Source: Amorphoplanes digitatis (GTDB taxonomy: Bacteria > Actinomycetota > Actinomycetes > Mycobacteriales > Micromonosporaceae). From it: DNA of 64,000 nt. The stretch covers positions 3,094,501 through 3,158,500 of the forward strand of contig NZ_JACHNH010000001.1 of assembly GCF_014205335.1 (NCBI RefSeq), in the 5' to 3' direction. Numbering within the stretch: the stretch's first letter is position 1; every line of letters begins with the position of its first letter. Positions 7,005 to 15,632 of this stretch are shown here, one piece after another. The notes under the pieces were generated by a model that had not been told where the DNA came from, searched no databases, and saw nothing but the letters and a program-made list of their open reading frames with translations. Made by a program: the position numbers and the translations under genes.

Positions 7005-8441
7005 TCAGCCCCCGAGACTGTGCATGACGTGCTTGATGCGGGTGTAGTCCTCCAGGCCGTACACGGAGAGGTCCTTGCCGTGGCCGGAGTGCTTGAACCC
7101 GCCGTGCGGCATCTCCGCCACCAAGGGTATGTGGCAGTTGACCCAGACGCAGCCGAAGTCGAGGCGCCGGGTCATCCGCATCGCCCGGCCGTGGTCGGCG
7201 GTCCAGACCGAGGAGGCCAGGCCGTACTCGACGCCGTTGGCCCAGCGCACCGCCTCGTCCTCGTCGGTGAACCGCTGGACGGTGATGACCGGGCCGAACA
7301 CCTCGTTCTGGATGATCTCGTCGCTCTGCCGCAGCCCCGACACGACGGTCGGCGAGTAGAAGTAGCCGCGCTCGCCCACCCGGGCGCCGCCCGCGTCGAG
7401 GCTTGCGTGATCGGGCAGCCGGTCGACGAAGCCGCCGACCCGGTCCAGCTGCCGGGCGTTGTTGAGCGGGCCGTAGAGCACGTCCGCGTCGCTCGGCGGG
7501 CCGGTCCGCGTGCCGCGTGCCTGCTCGGCCAGCGCCGCGACGAAGTCGGTGTACACGCCCGGCGCGGCCAGCACCCGGGTGGCGGCGGTGCAGTCCTGGC
7601 CGGCGTTGAAGTAGCCGGCCTCGGCGATGGCCGCGGCCGCCGCCTCGACGTCGGCGTCGTCGAAGATCACCACCGGGGCCTTGCCGCCCAGCTCGAGGTG
7701 GGTGCGCTTGAGGTCGGCGGCGGCCGCCGAGGCGACCTCCATGCCGGCCCGGACCGATCCGGTGATCGACACCATCGCCGGGGTCCGGTGCGACACCAGC
7801 GCCCGGCCGGTGTCGCGGTCGCCGGCCACGACGTTGAGCACGCCCGGCGGCAGGAACTCGGCGGCGATCTCGGCCAGCATGATCGTGGTGACCGGCGTGG
7901 TGTCGGAGGGCTTGAGCACCACCGAGTTGCCGGCCGCGATCGCGGGCGCCAGCTTCCACACCGCCATCATCAGCGGATAGTTCCAGGGTGTGACCTGCGC
8001 GCACACGCCGACCGGCTCGCGCCGCACGTAGCTGGTGTACCCGGACAGGTACTCGCCGGCGGAGCGGCCCTCGAGCAGCCGCGCCGCGCCCGCGAAGAAC
8101 CGGATCTGGTCGATCGCCGGCGGCAGCTCCTCGCTCGCGGTGAGCCCGAGCGGCTTGCCGGTGTTGCGCGACTCCGCGGCGACCAGTTCGTCGGTGCGGG
8201 CCTCCAGCGCGTCGGCGAAGCGCAGCAGGGCGCGCTGGCGCTCGGCGGGGGTCGTGTCCCGCCACTTCTCGAACGCGGCAGCGGCCGCGGCCATCGCGTT
8301 GTCGACGTCGGCCTGCCCGGAGACGGGCGCGGCGGCGAACACCTCGCCGGTCGACGGGTCGATCAGGTCCTCGTAGCGCCCCTCGACCGGCTCGACCGCG
8401 GCCCCGCCGATGAAGTTGGTAAGCACGCTCTTGGTGGTCAT
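7005..8441 (-). CDS. Gamma-aminobutyraldehyde-type aldehyde dehydrogenase
   Basis: 478 residues of the NAD(P)+-dependent ALDH superfamily. Visible motifs: VTPWNYPLMMAVWKLAPAIA (cofactor and active-site Asn), GNSVVLKPSDTTP (nucleotide-binding Lys), ITGSVRAGMEV, catalytic Glu in LELGGKAPVV, catalytic Cys in NAGQDCTAATR, and EVFGPVITV. The Asp/Cys context and partner genes best fit aminobutyraldehyde dehydrogenase (PatD/PuuC type), oxidising 4-aminobutanal to GABA; succinate-semialdehyde or betaine-aldehyde dehydrogenase remain possible. It is the first gene of a two-gene operon with gabT. The ATG at 8441 follows GGAGGC on the minus strand. Confidence 0.88.
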   Translation of the reverse strand: MTTKSVLTNFIGGAAVEPVEGRYEDLIDPSTGEVFAAAPVSGQADVDNAMAAAAAAFEKWRDTTPAERQRALLRFADALEARTDELVAAESRNTGKPLGLTASEELPPAIDQIRFFAGAARLLEGRSAGEYLSGYTSYVRREPVGVCAQVTPWNYPLMMAVWKLAPAIAAGNSVVLKPSDTTPVTTIMLAEIAAEFLPPGVLNVVAGDRDTGRALVSHRTPAMVSITGSVRAGMEVASAAAADLKRTHLELGGKAPVVIFDDADVEAAAAAIAEAGYFNAGQDCTAATRVLAAPGVYTDFVAALAEQARGTRTGPPSDADVLYGPLNNARQLDRVGGFVDRLPDHASLDAGGARVGERGYFYSPTVVSGLRQSDEIIQNEVFGPVITVQRFTDEDEAVRWANGVEYGLASSVWTADHGRAMRMTRRLDFGCVWVNCHIPLVAEMPHGGFKHSGHGKDLSVYGLEDYTRIKHVMHSLGG

Positions 8442-8454
8442 CCGGCCTCCCGCA

Positions 8455-8464
8455 GTGATATCAC
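8455..8464. promoter_or_regulatory. Short palindrome upstream of the aldehyde dehydrogenase gene
   Basis: GTGATATCAC is a perfect 10-bp palindrome immediately before the RBS of the minus-strand dehydrogenase/gabT operon. It is a possible operator half-pair, but short enough to occur by chance. Confidence 0.25.
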
Positions 8465-8599
8465 GCCTCGCGGAGACATCTTTTCACCGAATCCGCAGCA
8501 GACAAGACCCTACGACCACTGTTTCCGTCGCGGTTGGCTATCTTGCGATCGGCGTGCAAGCGTGGTGACAGCAGCGCGCGCCGGGCGAAAGGAGCAGTC

Positions 8600-10939
8600 A
8601 TGACGGAGATCCCTGGAGACCGGCTGGGGCAGGGTTCGCCGGGCACGCCCGCGACCGGGCGGGGCCCGGGCCGCGGCGGCGACTTCTCCCGGCGCGACGA
8701 CGACCACCCGTCGGCCGGCTGGGGCGCCACCCGCAGCGTCGGCCGCGTCATCGCCGCCGCCCGCGAGCCGCTCGCCGCGCCGCACGCGATCCTCAAGATG
8801 AACCAGCTCAAGCTCGCACCGGGCAAGGACGGCTTCGACTGCCCCGGCTGCGCCTGGCCGGACGACCGGAACGGCCTGCACCTGGACGTCTGCGAGAACG
8901 GCATCAAGCACGTCACGTGGGAGATGACCCGCAAGAAGGTCGACGGCGCGTTCTTCGCGCAGCACACGGTCACCGAGCTCAACGGCTGGAACGACTTCGA
9001 CCTGGAGAACCAGGGCCGGCTCACCGAGCCGCTGAGCTACGACCCGGAGACCGACCGGTACGTGCCGATCTCCTGGGACGACGCGTACGCCCTGGTCGGC
9101 GACGCCCTGCGCGGTCTCGACGGCCCGGACGAGGCCGCCTTCTACACCTCCGGCCGGCTCAGCAACGAGGCCACGTTCCTCTACCAGTTGTGGGTGCGCG
9201 AGTTCGGCACCAACAACATGCCCGACTGCTCCAACATGTGCCACGAGGCGAGCGGCCGGGCGCTGATCGCGGCGATCGGCACCGGCAAGGGCACCTGCGA
9301 CCTCGACGACTGGGAGTCCGCGGACCTGCTGATCCTGATGGCGGTCAACGCCGCCTCGAACGCACCCCGGATGCTCACCTCGCTGGCCGCGGCGGCCCGG
9401 CGCGGCGCCGAGATCGTGCACGTCAACCCGCTGATCGAGGCGGCGAGCAAGCGCACGATCGTGCCGCACGACTTCGCCTCGATGGCCACGATGCGTGCCA
9501 CGAAGACCGGCACCATGAACGTACAGCCCCGCATCGGCGGTGACCTGGCGCTGCTGCGCGGCCTGGCCAAGGTGGTGCTGGAGCAGAACGCCGTCGACCA
9601 GGAGTTCATCGAAGCGCACACCGACGCCTACGACGCCTACCGCAAGCTGGTCGACGACACCGAGTGGGACGACATCGTCCACCAGTCCGGGGTCGCCGAG
9701 GAGATCATCCGGGACCTGGCCGGCCGGTACATCGCGTCGCGGCGCACGATCATCGCCTGGTGCCTCGGCCTGACGCAGCAGGAGCACAGCGTCGACACGA
9801 TGCGCGAGATCGTCAACCTGCTCCTGCTGCGGGGCAACATCGGGCGCCTCGGCGCCGGGCCGTCGCCGATCCGCGGCCACAGCAACGTGCAGGGCAACCG
9901 GACCTGCGGCGTCAACCACCACCCGACCGAGGAGTGGCTGGCCAAGCACGACGCGGCGACCGGCATCGTCTCGCCGCGCGCGCACGGGCTCGGCACGGTC
10001 GCCACCATCGAGGCGATGGCGGCCGGCACGGTGAAGGTCTTCGTCAGCCTCGGCGGCAACTTCGCCCTGGCGGCGCCGGACACCGCGGCCACGTTCGCGG
10101 CCCTGCGCAACACCGACCTGACCGTGCAGGTGAGCACCAAGCTCAACCGCAGCCACCTGGTGCACGGGCGCCGCGCGCTGATCCTGCCGTGCCTCGGCCG
10201 CACCGAGAAGGACGTGCGGGCCACCGGCGAGCAGGGCGTCACGGTCGAGGACTCGATGAGCTACGTGCACCTGTCGTACGGCAAGCGCAAGCCGGCCTCG
10301 CCGCTGCTGCGCTCCGAGTCCGCGATCCTGTGCGGAATGGCCCGGGCCACGCTGCCCGCGTCGGCGACGCCCTGGGAGCTGTACGCCGAGGACTACGACC
10401 GGATCCGCGACGTGATGGCCCGGGCGCTGACCGGCTTCGAGGACTTCAACCGCCGGGCCCGCGAGCCGTTCGGCTTCCGGCTGGCCCAGCCCGCCCGCGA
10501 GCGGGTCTGGCTCACCGCCTCGGGCAAGGCGGAGTTCAACCCGGCGCCGATGCCGGACGTGGTGCCACCGGCGGGGCGGCTGATGCTGTCGACGGTCCGC
10601 TCGCACGACCAGTGGAACACCACCATCTACTCCGACAACGACCGCTACCGGGGGATCAAGAACCTGCGCACGCTGCTGTTCATGAACCGCGAGGACATGG
10701 CGGAGCGTGGGCTGGGCGAGTTCGACCTGATCGACATCACCAGCCACGCCCGCGACGGCAGCACCCGGACGGTCTGGGGCTACCGGGCGGTCGGCTACGA
10801 CACACCGAGGGGCAGTGTCACCGGCTACATGCCGGAGCTGAACGTGCTGTGCGCGCTGACCGACAACAGCCCGCAGAGCGACCAGCCGCTGACCAAGCAC
10901 CTGATCGTCGAGGTCACGGCGTCCGCGCCCGCGCCGTAG
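8600..10939 (+). CDS. FdhF/YdeP-family molybdopterin oxidoreductase
   Basis: 779 residues, the usual length for YdeP-like proteins. The ATG follows AAAGGAGC. The N-terminal GFDCPGCAWPDD segment is the family signature, with two cysteines rather than the four-Cys [4Fe-4S] binding loop of true formate dehydrogenases. Later come the molybdopterin-binding blocks (YTSGRLSNEATFLYQ, GRLGAGPSPIRGHSNVQGNR) and the C-terminal molydopterin-dinucleotide domain (STVRSHDQWNTTIYSDNDRY). It probably transfers electrons to or from an unidentified small substrate in the cytosol. No fdhD-like sulfurtransferase or electron-transfer subunit adjoins it. It is divergent from the ALDH/gabT operon. Confidence 0.9.
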   Translation: MTEIPGDRLGQGSPGTPATGRGPGRGGDFSRRDDDHPSAGWGATRSVGRVIAAAREPLAAPHAILKMNQLKLAPGKDGFDCPGCAWPDDRNGLHLDVCENGIKHVTWEMTRKKVDGAFFAQHTVTELNGWNDFDLENQGRLTEPLSYDPETDRYVPISWDDAYALVGDALRGLDGPDEAAFYTSGRLSNEATFLYQLWVREFGTNNMPDCSNMCHEASGRALIAAIGTGKGTCDLDDWESADLLILMAVNAASNAPRMLTSLAAAARRGAEIVHVNPLIEAASKRTIVPHDFASMATMRATKTGTMNVQPRIGGDLALLRGLAKVVLEQNAVDQEFIEAHTDAYDAYRKLVDDTEWDDIVHQSGVAEEIIRDLAGRYIASRRTIIAWCLGLTQQEHSVDTMREIVNLLLLRGNIGRLGAGPSPIRGHSNVQGNRTCGVNHHPTEEWLAKHDAATGIVSPRAHGLGTVATIEAMAAGTVKVFVSLGGNFALAAPDTAATFAALRNTDLTVQVSTKLNRSHLVHGRRALILPCLGRTEKDVRATGEQGVTVEDSMSYVHLSYGKRKPASPLLRSESAILCGMARATLPASATPWELYAEDYDRIRDVMARALTGFEDFNRRAREPFGFRLAQPARERVWLTASGKAEFNPAPMPDVVPPAGRLMLSTVRSHDQWNTTIYSDNDRYRGIKNLRTLLFMNREDMAERGLGEFDLIDITSHARDGSTRTVWGYRAVGYDTPRGSVTGYMPELNVLCALTDNSPQSDQPLTKHLIVEVTASAPAP

Positions 10940-10948
10940 CCGGCCGGG

Positions 10949-11140
10949 CTACTGCCCGGAGCGGTCGCGGTCGCCGAGATGGTCGAGGACGGCCGGGTCG
11001 GCGGTGAGCAGCCGGTCGACCTCCTCGCCGGCGTCGCAGGTGAGCAGGGCCAGTTCGACCGCGTCCGGCGTGCGCACCAGGACACGCCAGTTCCCGCCGG
11101 ACTCCTCCCACCGCAGCAGCCGGGTCAGCGCCTCGCTCAT
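10949..11140 (-). CDS. Small protein coupled to the ferredoxin reductase (63 aa)
   Basis: The ATG at 11140 overlaps the TGA of the reductase gene (ATGA), so the two are translationally coupled. The product (MSEALTRLLRWEESGGNWRV...) is acidic with a beta-rich core, RVLVRTPDAVELALLTCD, and one Cys. It carries no metal-binding motif and is too short for a ferredoxin. Conserved small proteins of this kind sit beside FAD reductases in actinomycetes. The function is unknown. It ends 9 bp from the convergent FdhF gene. Confidence 0.65.
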   Translation of the reverse strand: MSEALTRLLRWEESGGNWRVLVRTPDAVELALLTCDAGEEVDRLLTADPAVLDHLGDRDRSGQ

Positions 11141-12375
11141 GTCCCTACCTCCGACAGCGGCACGTCCGGGTCGGCCAGCCGGGCCGGGTCGACCCGGACG
11201 CCCCGCAGGCCCGCCCGGACCAGGTCCTGTATCTGGTCGGTCACATCCCACACATTAACGTTCATGCCGGCCGCGATCCGCCCGTCGACGGTCCAGAACG
11301 CGATGAACTCGCCGCCCTGCTCGTCGCCGCGGACGACCACCTCGGCGGCGGCGCCGGGCGGCACCCAGCCGGCGTACTCCATGCCCAGGTCGTACTGGTC
11401 GGTGAAGAAGTACGGCAGGTGGTCCCACTCGACGTCCTGGCCGAGCATCGCGCGGGCCGCCACCGGGCCCGTGTTCAGCGCCGTCGCCCAGTGCTCGACG
11501 CGGATCCGCGCGCCGAGCAGCGGATGGTCGATGTTGGCGACGTCGCCGGCGGCGAAGATGTCCGGGTCGGCGGTGCGCAACCGCCGGTCGACGAGCACGC
11601 CGTTGTCGACCGGGAGCCGGGCCTGGTCGGCGAGGCCGGTGTTCGGGGTGACGCCGATCGCCACCAGCACGGCGTCGGCGGGAACGACGGTGCCGTCGGT
11701 CAGCACGACCTGCGACACGTCTACGTCGCCGCGCAGCTCGCGGACCTGCGTGCCGAAGCGGAAGTCGACGCCCTGGTCGCGGTGCAGCCGGAGGAACACC
11801 TGCGCCATGCGGTCGCCGAGGACATTGCGCAGCGGCAGCGCGTCGGGCGTCACCACGGTCACCTCGGCGCCGCGGCCGCGGGCGGCCGCGGCCACCTCGA
11901 GGCCGATCCAGCCGGATCCCACGATGACCAGCCGGGTGCCCGCGCGCACGGCGGCGGAGATCCGGTCCGAGTCGGCGAGGGTACGCAGGGTGAGCACGTT
12001 GCCCAGCCCCACCCCGGGCACGGCGAGTGGCCGGGGCGAGGCGCCGGTGGACAGCAGCAGCCGGTCGTAGGTGAGCTCGTCGCCGTCGGAGAGGCGCACC
12101 CGGCGTTTCTCGGGGTCGATGGCGCCGACGGTGGTGCCGGTACGCAGCTCGACGTCGTTCTCGCCGTACCAGGCGGGGTCGTGCACGAAGGCGTCGGCGC
12201 GATCGGCCGTGCCGAGCAGCAGCCCCTTGGACAGCGGCGGCCGTTCGTACGGCCGCTCGTCCTCGGTGCCGATCAGCAGGATCCGGCCGGTGAAGCCCTC
12301 GGCGCGCAGGGTCTCGGCGGCCTTCGCACCGGCGAGTCCGGCGCCGGCGATGACGAACGTGCGGTCCACGGTCAT
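11137..12375 (-). CDS. NAD(P)/FAD-dependent ferredoxin reductase-like oxidoreductase
   Basis: 412 residues of the rubredoxin/rhodocoxin/ferredoxin reductase group. Motifs: FVIAGAGLAGAKAAETLR (FAD), RPYERPPLSKGLL, LLLSTGASPRPL, the second Rossmann LVIVGSGWIGLEVAAAARGRGAEVT for NAD(P)H, FAAGDVANIDHPLLG for the flavin, and the C-terminal reductase domain with VEHWATALNTG. It passes electrons from NAD(P)H through FAD to a ferredoxin-like protein, typically for a P450 or dioxygenase, but no such partner lies nearby. It is divergent from the siderophore-interacting protein gene and followed by the coupled 63-residue gene. Confidence 0.9.
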   Translation of the reverse strand: MTVDRTFVIAGAGLAGAKAAETLRAEGFTGRILLIGTEDERPYERPPLSKGLLLGTADRADAFVHDPAWYGENDVELRTGTTVGAIDPEKRRVRLSDGDELTYDRLLLSTGASPRPLAVPGVGLGNVLTLRTLADSDRISAAVRAGTRLVIVGSGWIGLEVAAAARGRGAEVTVVTPDALPLRNVLGDRMAQVFLRLHRDQGVDFRFGTQVRELRGDVDVSQVVLTDGTVVPADAVLVAIGVTPNTGLADQARLPVDNGVLVDRRLRTADPDIFAAGDVANIDHPLLGARIRVEHWATALNTGPVAARAMLGQDVEWDHLPYFFTDQYDLGMEYAGWVPPGAAAEVVVRGDEQGGEFIAFWTVDGRIAAGMNVNVWDVTDQIQDLVRAGLRGVRVDPARLADPDVPLSEVGT

Positions 12376-12494
12376 GGCACCCTCCTATCCGGACACCATG
12401 CCACGACTCGGGCGCTCGCGTCCGGGTCGTACCCGATGTGCCCGGATGATGCATACGCGGCGTGGGCCGGGGGCGCCGGGCGGAGGTGGTTTCG

Positions 12495-12513
12495 TAAGGG
12501 TAGCCTTACCCGG
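12495..12513. promoter_or_regulatory. Iron box (IdeR/DmdR-type operator)
   Basis: TAAGGGTAGCCTTACCCGG, read on the minus strand, matches 13 of 19 positions of the IdeR/DtxR consensus TTAGGTTAGGCTAACCTAA. It lies 27 bp before the start codon of the siderophore-interacting protein, where Fe2+-bound regulator would block transcription. Confidence 0.65.
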
Positions 12514-12539
12514 ACCGACATCATTAGGGAAGTGTTCTC

Positions 12540-13376
12540 ATGGCGAACAGGCCAGTCCGGGCGGCGCGGTTCGGGGAGGTCACCCGGGTCGAGCAGCTCA
12601 CGCCGCACATGGTTCGCGTCGTGGTGGGCGGTGCCGGCCTGTCCGGGATGAGCGCCGGAGAGTTCACCGACCACTACGTCAAGCTGTACTTCCCGCCGCC
12701 CGGCACTACCTACCCGGAGCCGTTCGACCTGGCCGTGATCCGCGAGACGATGCCGCGCGAGCGGCAGCCGCTGGTGCGGACGTACACGGTCCGCCGTTGG
12801 CTGCCCGAGGTGCCGGAGCTGTGGATCGACTTCGTGGTGCACGGCGACGCCGGCATCGCCGGGCCGTGGGCGGCCGGCGCGCGGCCCGGCGACCCGGTCC
12901 GCTTCATGGGCCCGGGCGGCGGCTACGCGCCCGACCCGGACGCCGACTGGCACCTGCTGGCCGGCGACGAGAGCGCGCTGCCGGCGATCGCCGTCGCACT
13001 GGAGCGCATGCCCGCCGGCGCGCGGGTCAGGGCGTTCATCGAGGTCGAGGACCCGGCGGAGGAGCAGAAGCTGGAGACCTCCGCCGACGCCGAGATCACC
13101 TGGCTGCACCGCGGCGCCCGGCCGCACGGCGAGCTGCTGGTGCCGGCCGTGCGCGGGCTGGACTTCCCGGCCGGCCGGGTGCACGCGTTCGTGCACGGCG
13201 AGGCGACGTTCGTGAAAGACCTGCGCGCCCTGCTGCGGGTCGAGCACGCCCTGCCGATGTCCCAGCTGTCGATCTCCGGGTACTGGCGCCGGGGCCTCAA
13301 CGAGGACGGCTGGCAGTCCACCAAGCGCGAGTGGAACCAGCAGATCGAGCGCGAGCAGGAGGCCGAGGCCGGCTAG
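12540..13376 (+). CDS. Siderophore-interacting protein (ferric-siderophore reductase)
   Basis: 278 residues of the SIP/ViuB family. N-terminal FAD-binding barrel: TPHMVRVVVGGAGLSGM, YVKLYFPP, RTYTVRRW (flavin-contacting RTYTVR) and FVVHGDAGIAGPWA. C-terminal NAD(P)H lobe: LLAGDESALPAIAVALERMP and FVHGEATFVKDLR. The end, ISGYWRRGLNEDGWQSTKREWN, is the family signature. The protein reduces ferric iron in imported siderophores to release Fe2+ in the cytosol. The iron box upstream predicts induction under iron starvation. It converges on the DeoR gene with a 4-bp overlap. Confidence 0.93.
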   Translation: MANRPVRAARFGEVTRVEQLTPHMVRVVVGGAGLSGMSAGEFTDHYVKLYFPPPGTTYPEPFDLAVIRETMPRERQPLVRTYTVRRWLPEVPELWIDFVVHGDAGIAGPWAAGARPGDPVRFMGPGGGYAPDPDADWHLLAGDESALPAIAVALERMPAGARVRAFIEVEDPAEEQKLETSADAEITWLHRGARPHGELLVPAVRGLDFPAGRVHAFVHGEATFVKDLRALLRVEHALPMSQLSISGYWRRGLNEDGWQSTKREWNQQIEREQEAEAG

Positions 13377-14149
13377 GCCACGATCACCTCGGTGCCGGTG
13401 CGGCGGATCGCCTCCACGCCGGCCGGGTCCGCGCTCGCGTCGGTCACCAGGGTGGCGACGTCGGTGATCGCGCAGATGCTGGCCAGGCAGACGCGGCCGA
13501 CCTTGGAGCCGTCGGCCACCACGATCACCCGGTCCGCGCGGCGGATCATCGTCGCGTTGGTGTTGGCCTCGATCTCGTCGTGGGTGGTCAGGCCGCCGCG
13601 GGCGCTGATGCCGTCCACGCCGACCACCGCGACGGACATGTTCAGCCCGGCGAGCGCCTGGTCGGCGATCGGGCCGACCAGCTCGTAGGACTGGGTGCGG
13701 GACACGCCGCCGGTCATGATCAGTTTGAGCCGGGGCCGCAGCGCCAGCTCCGCGGCGATGTTCAGGGCGTTCGTCACCACGGTCAGGTCGACGCGCTCGG
13801 CGAGCAGCCGGGCCAGCAGGTGGGTGGTCGTGCCGCCGGTCAGGCCGAGCGTCAGCGGCCCCTTCGGCAGCAGCGCGGCGACCTTCTGCGCGACAAGGGC
13901 CTTCTCCTCGCGGTGCTGCCCGATGCGGTAGCGCACCGGCAGCTCGTACGCGACGTCGACCGCGACCGCGCCGCCGTGCGTGCGCGACAGCAGCTTCTGG
14001 TCCTCGAGGACCTGGAGGTCGCGGCGGATGGTGGCCGAGGAGACCTGGAACTCGCCGGCGAGGTGGCCGGCGTCCACGGAGCCGTTGCTGGCGACGCGCT
14101 CCAGGATGGCCGACACCCGGTCGGCGCGGCGCAGGGAACTCTGGGGCAT
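13373..14149 (-). CDS. DeoR-family repressor of the aminosugar locus
   Basis: 258 residues. N-terminal winged helix-turn-helix: RRADRVSAILERVASNGSVD, LAGEFQVSSATIRRDLQVLE. C-terminal DeoR sensor domain related to sugar-phosphate isomerases: GLTGGTTTHLLARLL, VVTNALNIAAEL, LIMTGGVSRTQSYELVGP and ADGSKVGRV. These repressors bind a phosphosugar and leave DNA; AgaR of galactosamine/GalNAc pathways is one member. The ATG at 14149 follows GAGGACC. It is divergent from the GH4 gene and probably controls the plus-strand genes through AAACGA-containing sites. Tagatose-6-phosphate, tagatose-1,6-bisphosphate or GalN-6-phosphate would be plausible inducers. Confidence 0.92.
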   Translation of the reverse strand: MPQSSLRRADRVSAILERVASNGSVDAGHLAGEFQVSSATIRRDLQVLEDQKLLSRTHGGAVAVDVAYELPVRYRIGQHREEKALVAQKVAALLPKGPLTLGLTGGTTTHLLARLLAERVDLTVVTNALNIAAELALRPRLKLIMTGGVSRTQSYELVGPIADQALAGLNMSVAVVGVDGISARGGLTTHDEIEANTNATMIRRADRVIVVADGSKVGRVCLASICAITDVATLVTDASADPAGVEAIRRTGTEVIVA

Positions 14150-14170
14150 CGGTCCTCATCGAGAGCGTGG

Positions 14171-14207
14171 TTGACTTGAGCAAACGCGCAGTCACCATAG
14201 TTCGTTT
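14171..14207 (+). promoter_or_regulatory. Candidate promoter/operator of the GH4 gene
   Basis: TTGACT (14171-14176) and CATAGT (14196-14201) are spaced 19 bp, a little long. The spacer holds GAGCAAACGC and the -10 is followed by TCGTTT (14202-14207), the hexamer shared with the other promoters of this locus. It overlaps the divergent DeoR promoter region. Confidence 0.4.
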
Positions 14208-14265
14208 CCAAGCGATACGCCAGAATTCCTTGCGCGATTCGGACACCGGCCCGAACAATTCCGCC

Positions 14266-15558
14266 ATGACCACGATCGCGTTCCTCGGCGCGGGCAGCGT
14301 CGTCTTCACCCGCGAGCTGCTCGCCGACATCCTGACGTTCGACGAGCTGCGCGGCGTGACGCTCGCCCTGCACGACATCGACGCCGAGCGGCTCGAGACC
14401 GCGGAGGCGATCGCCCGTCGCACGGCGTCCCAGCTCGGCGCGCTTCCGGTGATCACGACGAGCCTCGACCGGCGGGTGGTCCTGGACGGCGCCGACTTCG
14501 TCGTCAACGCCGTCCAGGTCGGCATGCACGCCGCGACGGTCCGGGACTTCGAGATCCCGGCGCGGTACGGGCTGCGCCAGACGATCGGCGACACCCTCGG
14601 CGTCGGCGGCATCTTCCGCGCGCTGCGCACGTTCCCGGTGCTGGCGGGCATCGCGGCCGACATGCGCGAGCTGTGCCCGCGGGCGTGGCTGCTCAACTAC
14701 ACCAACCCGATGGCGATGAACATCGGCTACCTCGCGGCGATCGCGCCGGACCTGCGGGCGGTCGGCCTGTGCCACTCCGTCTACTGGACCGTGCGCGACC
14801 TGAGCGACCTGCTCGGCGTGCCGTACTCCGAGGTGGACTACACCGGGGCCGGGGTGAACCACCAGGCCTGGCTGCTGCGCCTGGAGCACCGGGGCGAGAG
14901 CCTCTATCCGCGGCTGGACGAGCTGCTGGAGCGCGACCCGGGGCTGCGCCGCCGGGTCCGGATGGACATGTACCGCCGGCTGGGCTACTTCCCGACCGAG
15001 ACCAGCGAGCACTCCAGCGAGTACGTGCCCTGGTACCTGCGCGACGACGCCGAGATCGAGCGGCTGCGCATCCCGGTCGGCGACTACCTGCGGATCAGCG
15101 CGGACAACGTGGACGAGTACCGCGAGACCCGCCGCGCGGTGCTGGCCGGCGAGCCGCTCGACGTCAGCCGCGACGCGACCGAGTACGCGCCGCAGGTCAT
15201 CCACAGCATCACCACCGGCACCCGGCGCCGGATACACGCCAACGTGGCCAACGCCGGGCTGATCAGCAATCTCCCGGAGGGCTACGCCGTCGAGGTGCCG
15301 TGCGTGGTCGACGCACTCGGCGTACGCCCGGAGCGCGTCGGCGCGCTGCCGGCGCAGTGCGCCGCGCTCAACCGCGGGTTCGTCAACGTCGGTGAGCTGA
15401 CCGTGCGGGCGGCGCTGACCGGCGACCGGCGGATGGTGCGGCAGGCCGCGATGGTCGACCCGAACACCGCCGCGACGCTGAGCCTCGACCGGATCTGGGA
15501 GCTGTGCGACGAGCTGACCGCCGCCCACGGCGACCTGATCCCGGAGGCGCTCCGCTAG
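14266..15558 (+). CDS. GH4-family alpha-galactosidase-like hydrolase
   Basis: 430 residues. The N-terminal TIAFLGAGSVVFTRELLADI is the NAD+-binding fold of glycoside hydrolase family 4, which works by NAD+ and Mn2+-dependent redox elimination. The metal/active-site motif reads LCHSVYW (Cys about 169, His about 170); the CHSV form is that of MelA-type alpha-galactosidases, distinct from the CNxP and CDMP forms of phospho-glycosidases. NYTNPMAMN and GVNHQAWLL are further conserved blocks. There is no signal peptide, so it acts on imported oligomers. In this locus I infer cleavage of alpha-linked galactosamine units. ATG at 14266. Confidence 0.87.
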   Translation: MTTIAFLGAGSVVFTRELLADILTFDELRGVTLALHDIDAERLETAEAIARRTASQLGALPVITTSLDRRVVLDGADFVVNAVQVGMHAATVRDFEIPARYGLRQTIGDTLGVGGIFRALRTFPVLAGIAADMRELCPRAWLLNYTNPMAMNIGYLAAIAPDLRAVGLCHSVYWTVRDLSDLLGVPYSEVDYTGAGVNHQAWLLRLEHRGESLYPRLDELLERDPGLRRRVRMDMYRRLGYFPTETSEHSSEYVPWYLRDDAEIERLRIPVGDYLRISADNVDEYRETRRAVLAGEPLDVSRDATEYAPQVIHSITTGTRRRIHANVANAGLISNLPEGYAVEVPCVVDALGVRPERVGALPAQCAALNRGFVNVGELTVRAALTGDRRMVRQAAMVDPNTAATLSLDRIWELCDELTAAHGDLIPEALR

Positions 15559-15575
15559 AACTGTGCATTTTGGAC

Positions 15576-15624
15576 TGCTCGTTTGGACACGAAGCCTTGA
15601 GAAACGAAAACAAACGAGCATAAT
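15576..15624 (+). promoter_or_regulatory. Promoter with flanking inverted repeat before the SIS gene
   Basis: TGCTCGTTT (15576-15584) and its exact complement AAACGAGCA (15612-15620) are separated by 27 bp. Between and beside them lie TTGAGA (15597-15602), a 16-bp spacer and CATAAT (15619-15624). The right arm touches the -10, so a bound DeoR protein would block polymerase. Transcription would begin within a few bases of the ATG at 15633, which has no RBS, so the message is probably leaderless. Confidence 0.6.
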
Positions 15625-15632
15625 TCTCGACC

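Noticed and set aside
8600..10939. Formate dehydrogenase H (selenoprotein)
   Set aside because: The frame has no in-frame TGA at an active-site position and lacks the four-Cys iron-sulfur loop; it fits the YdeP-like branch.
10936..10952. Terminator between FdhF and the convergent 63-residue gene
   Set aside because: GTAGCC-GGCCG-GGCTAC forms only a 6-bp stem overlapping both stop regions; too weak to call.
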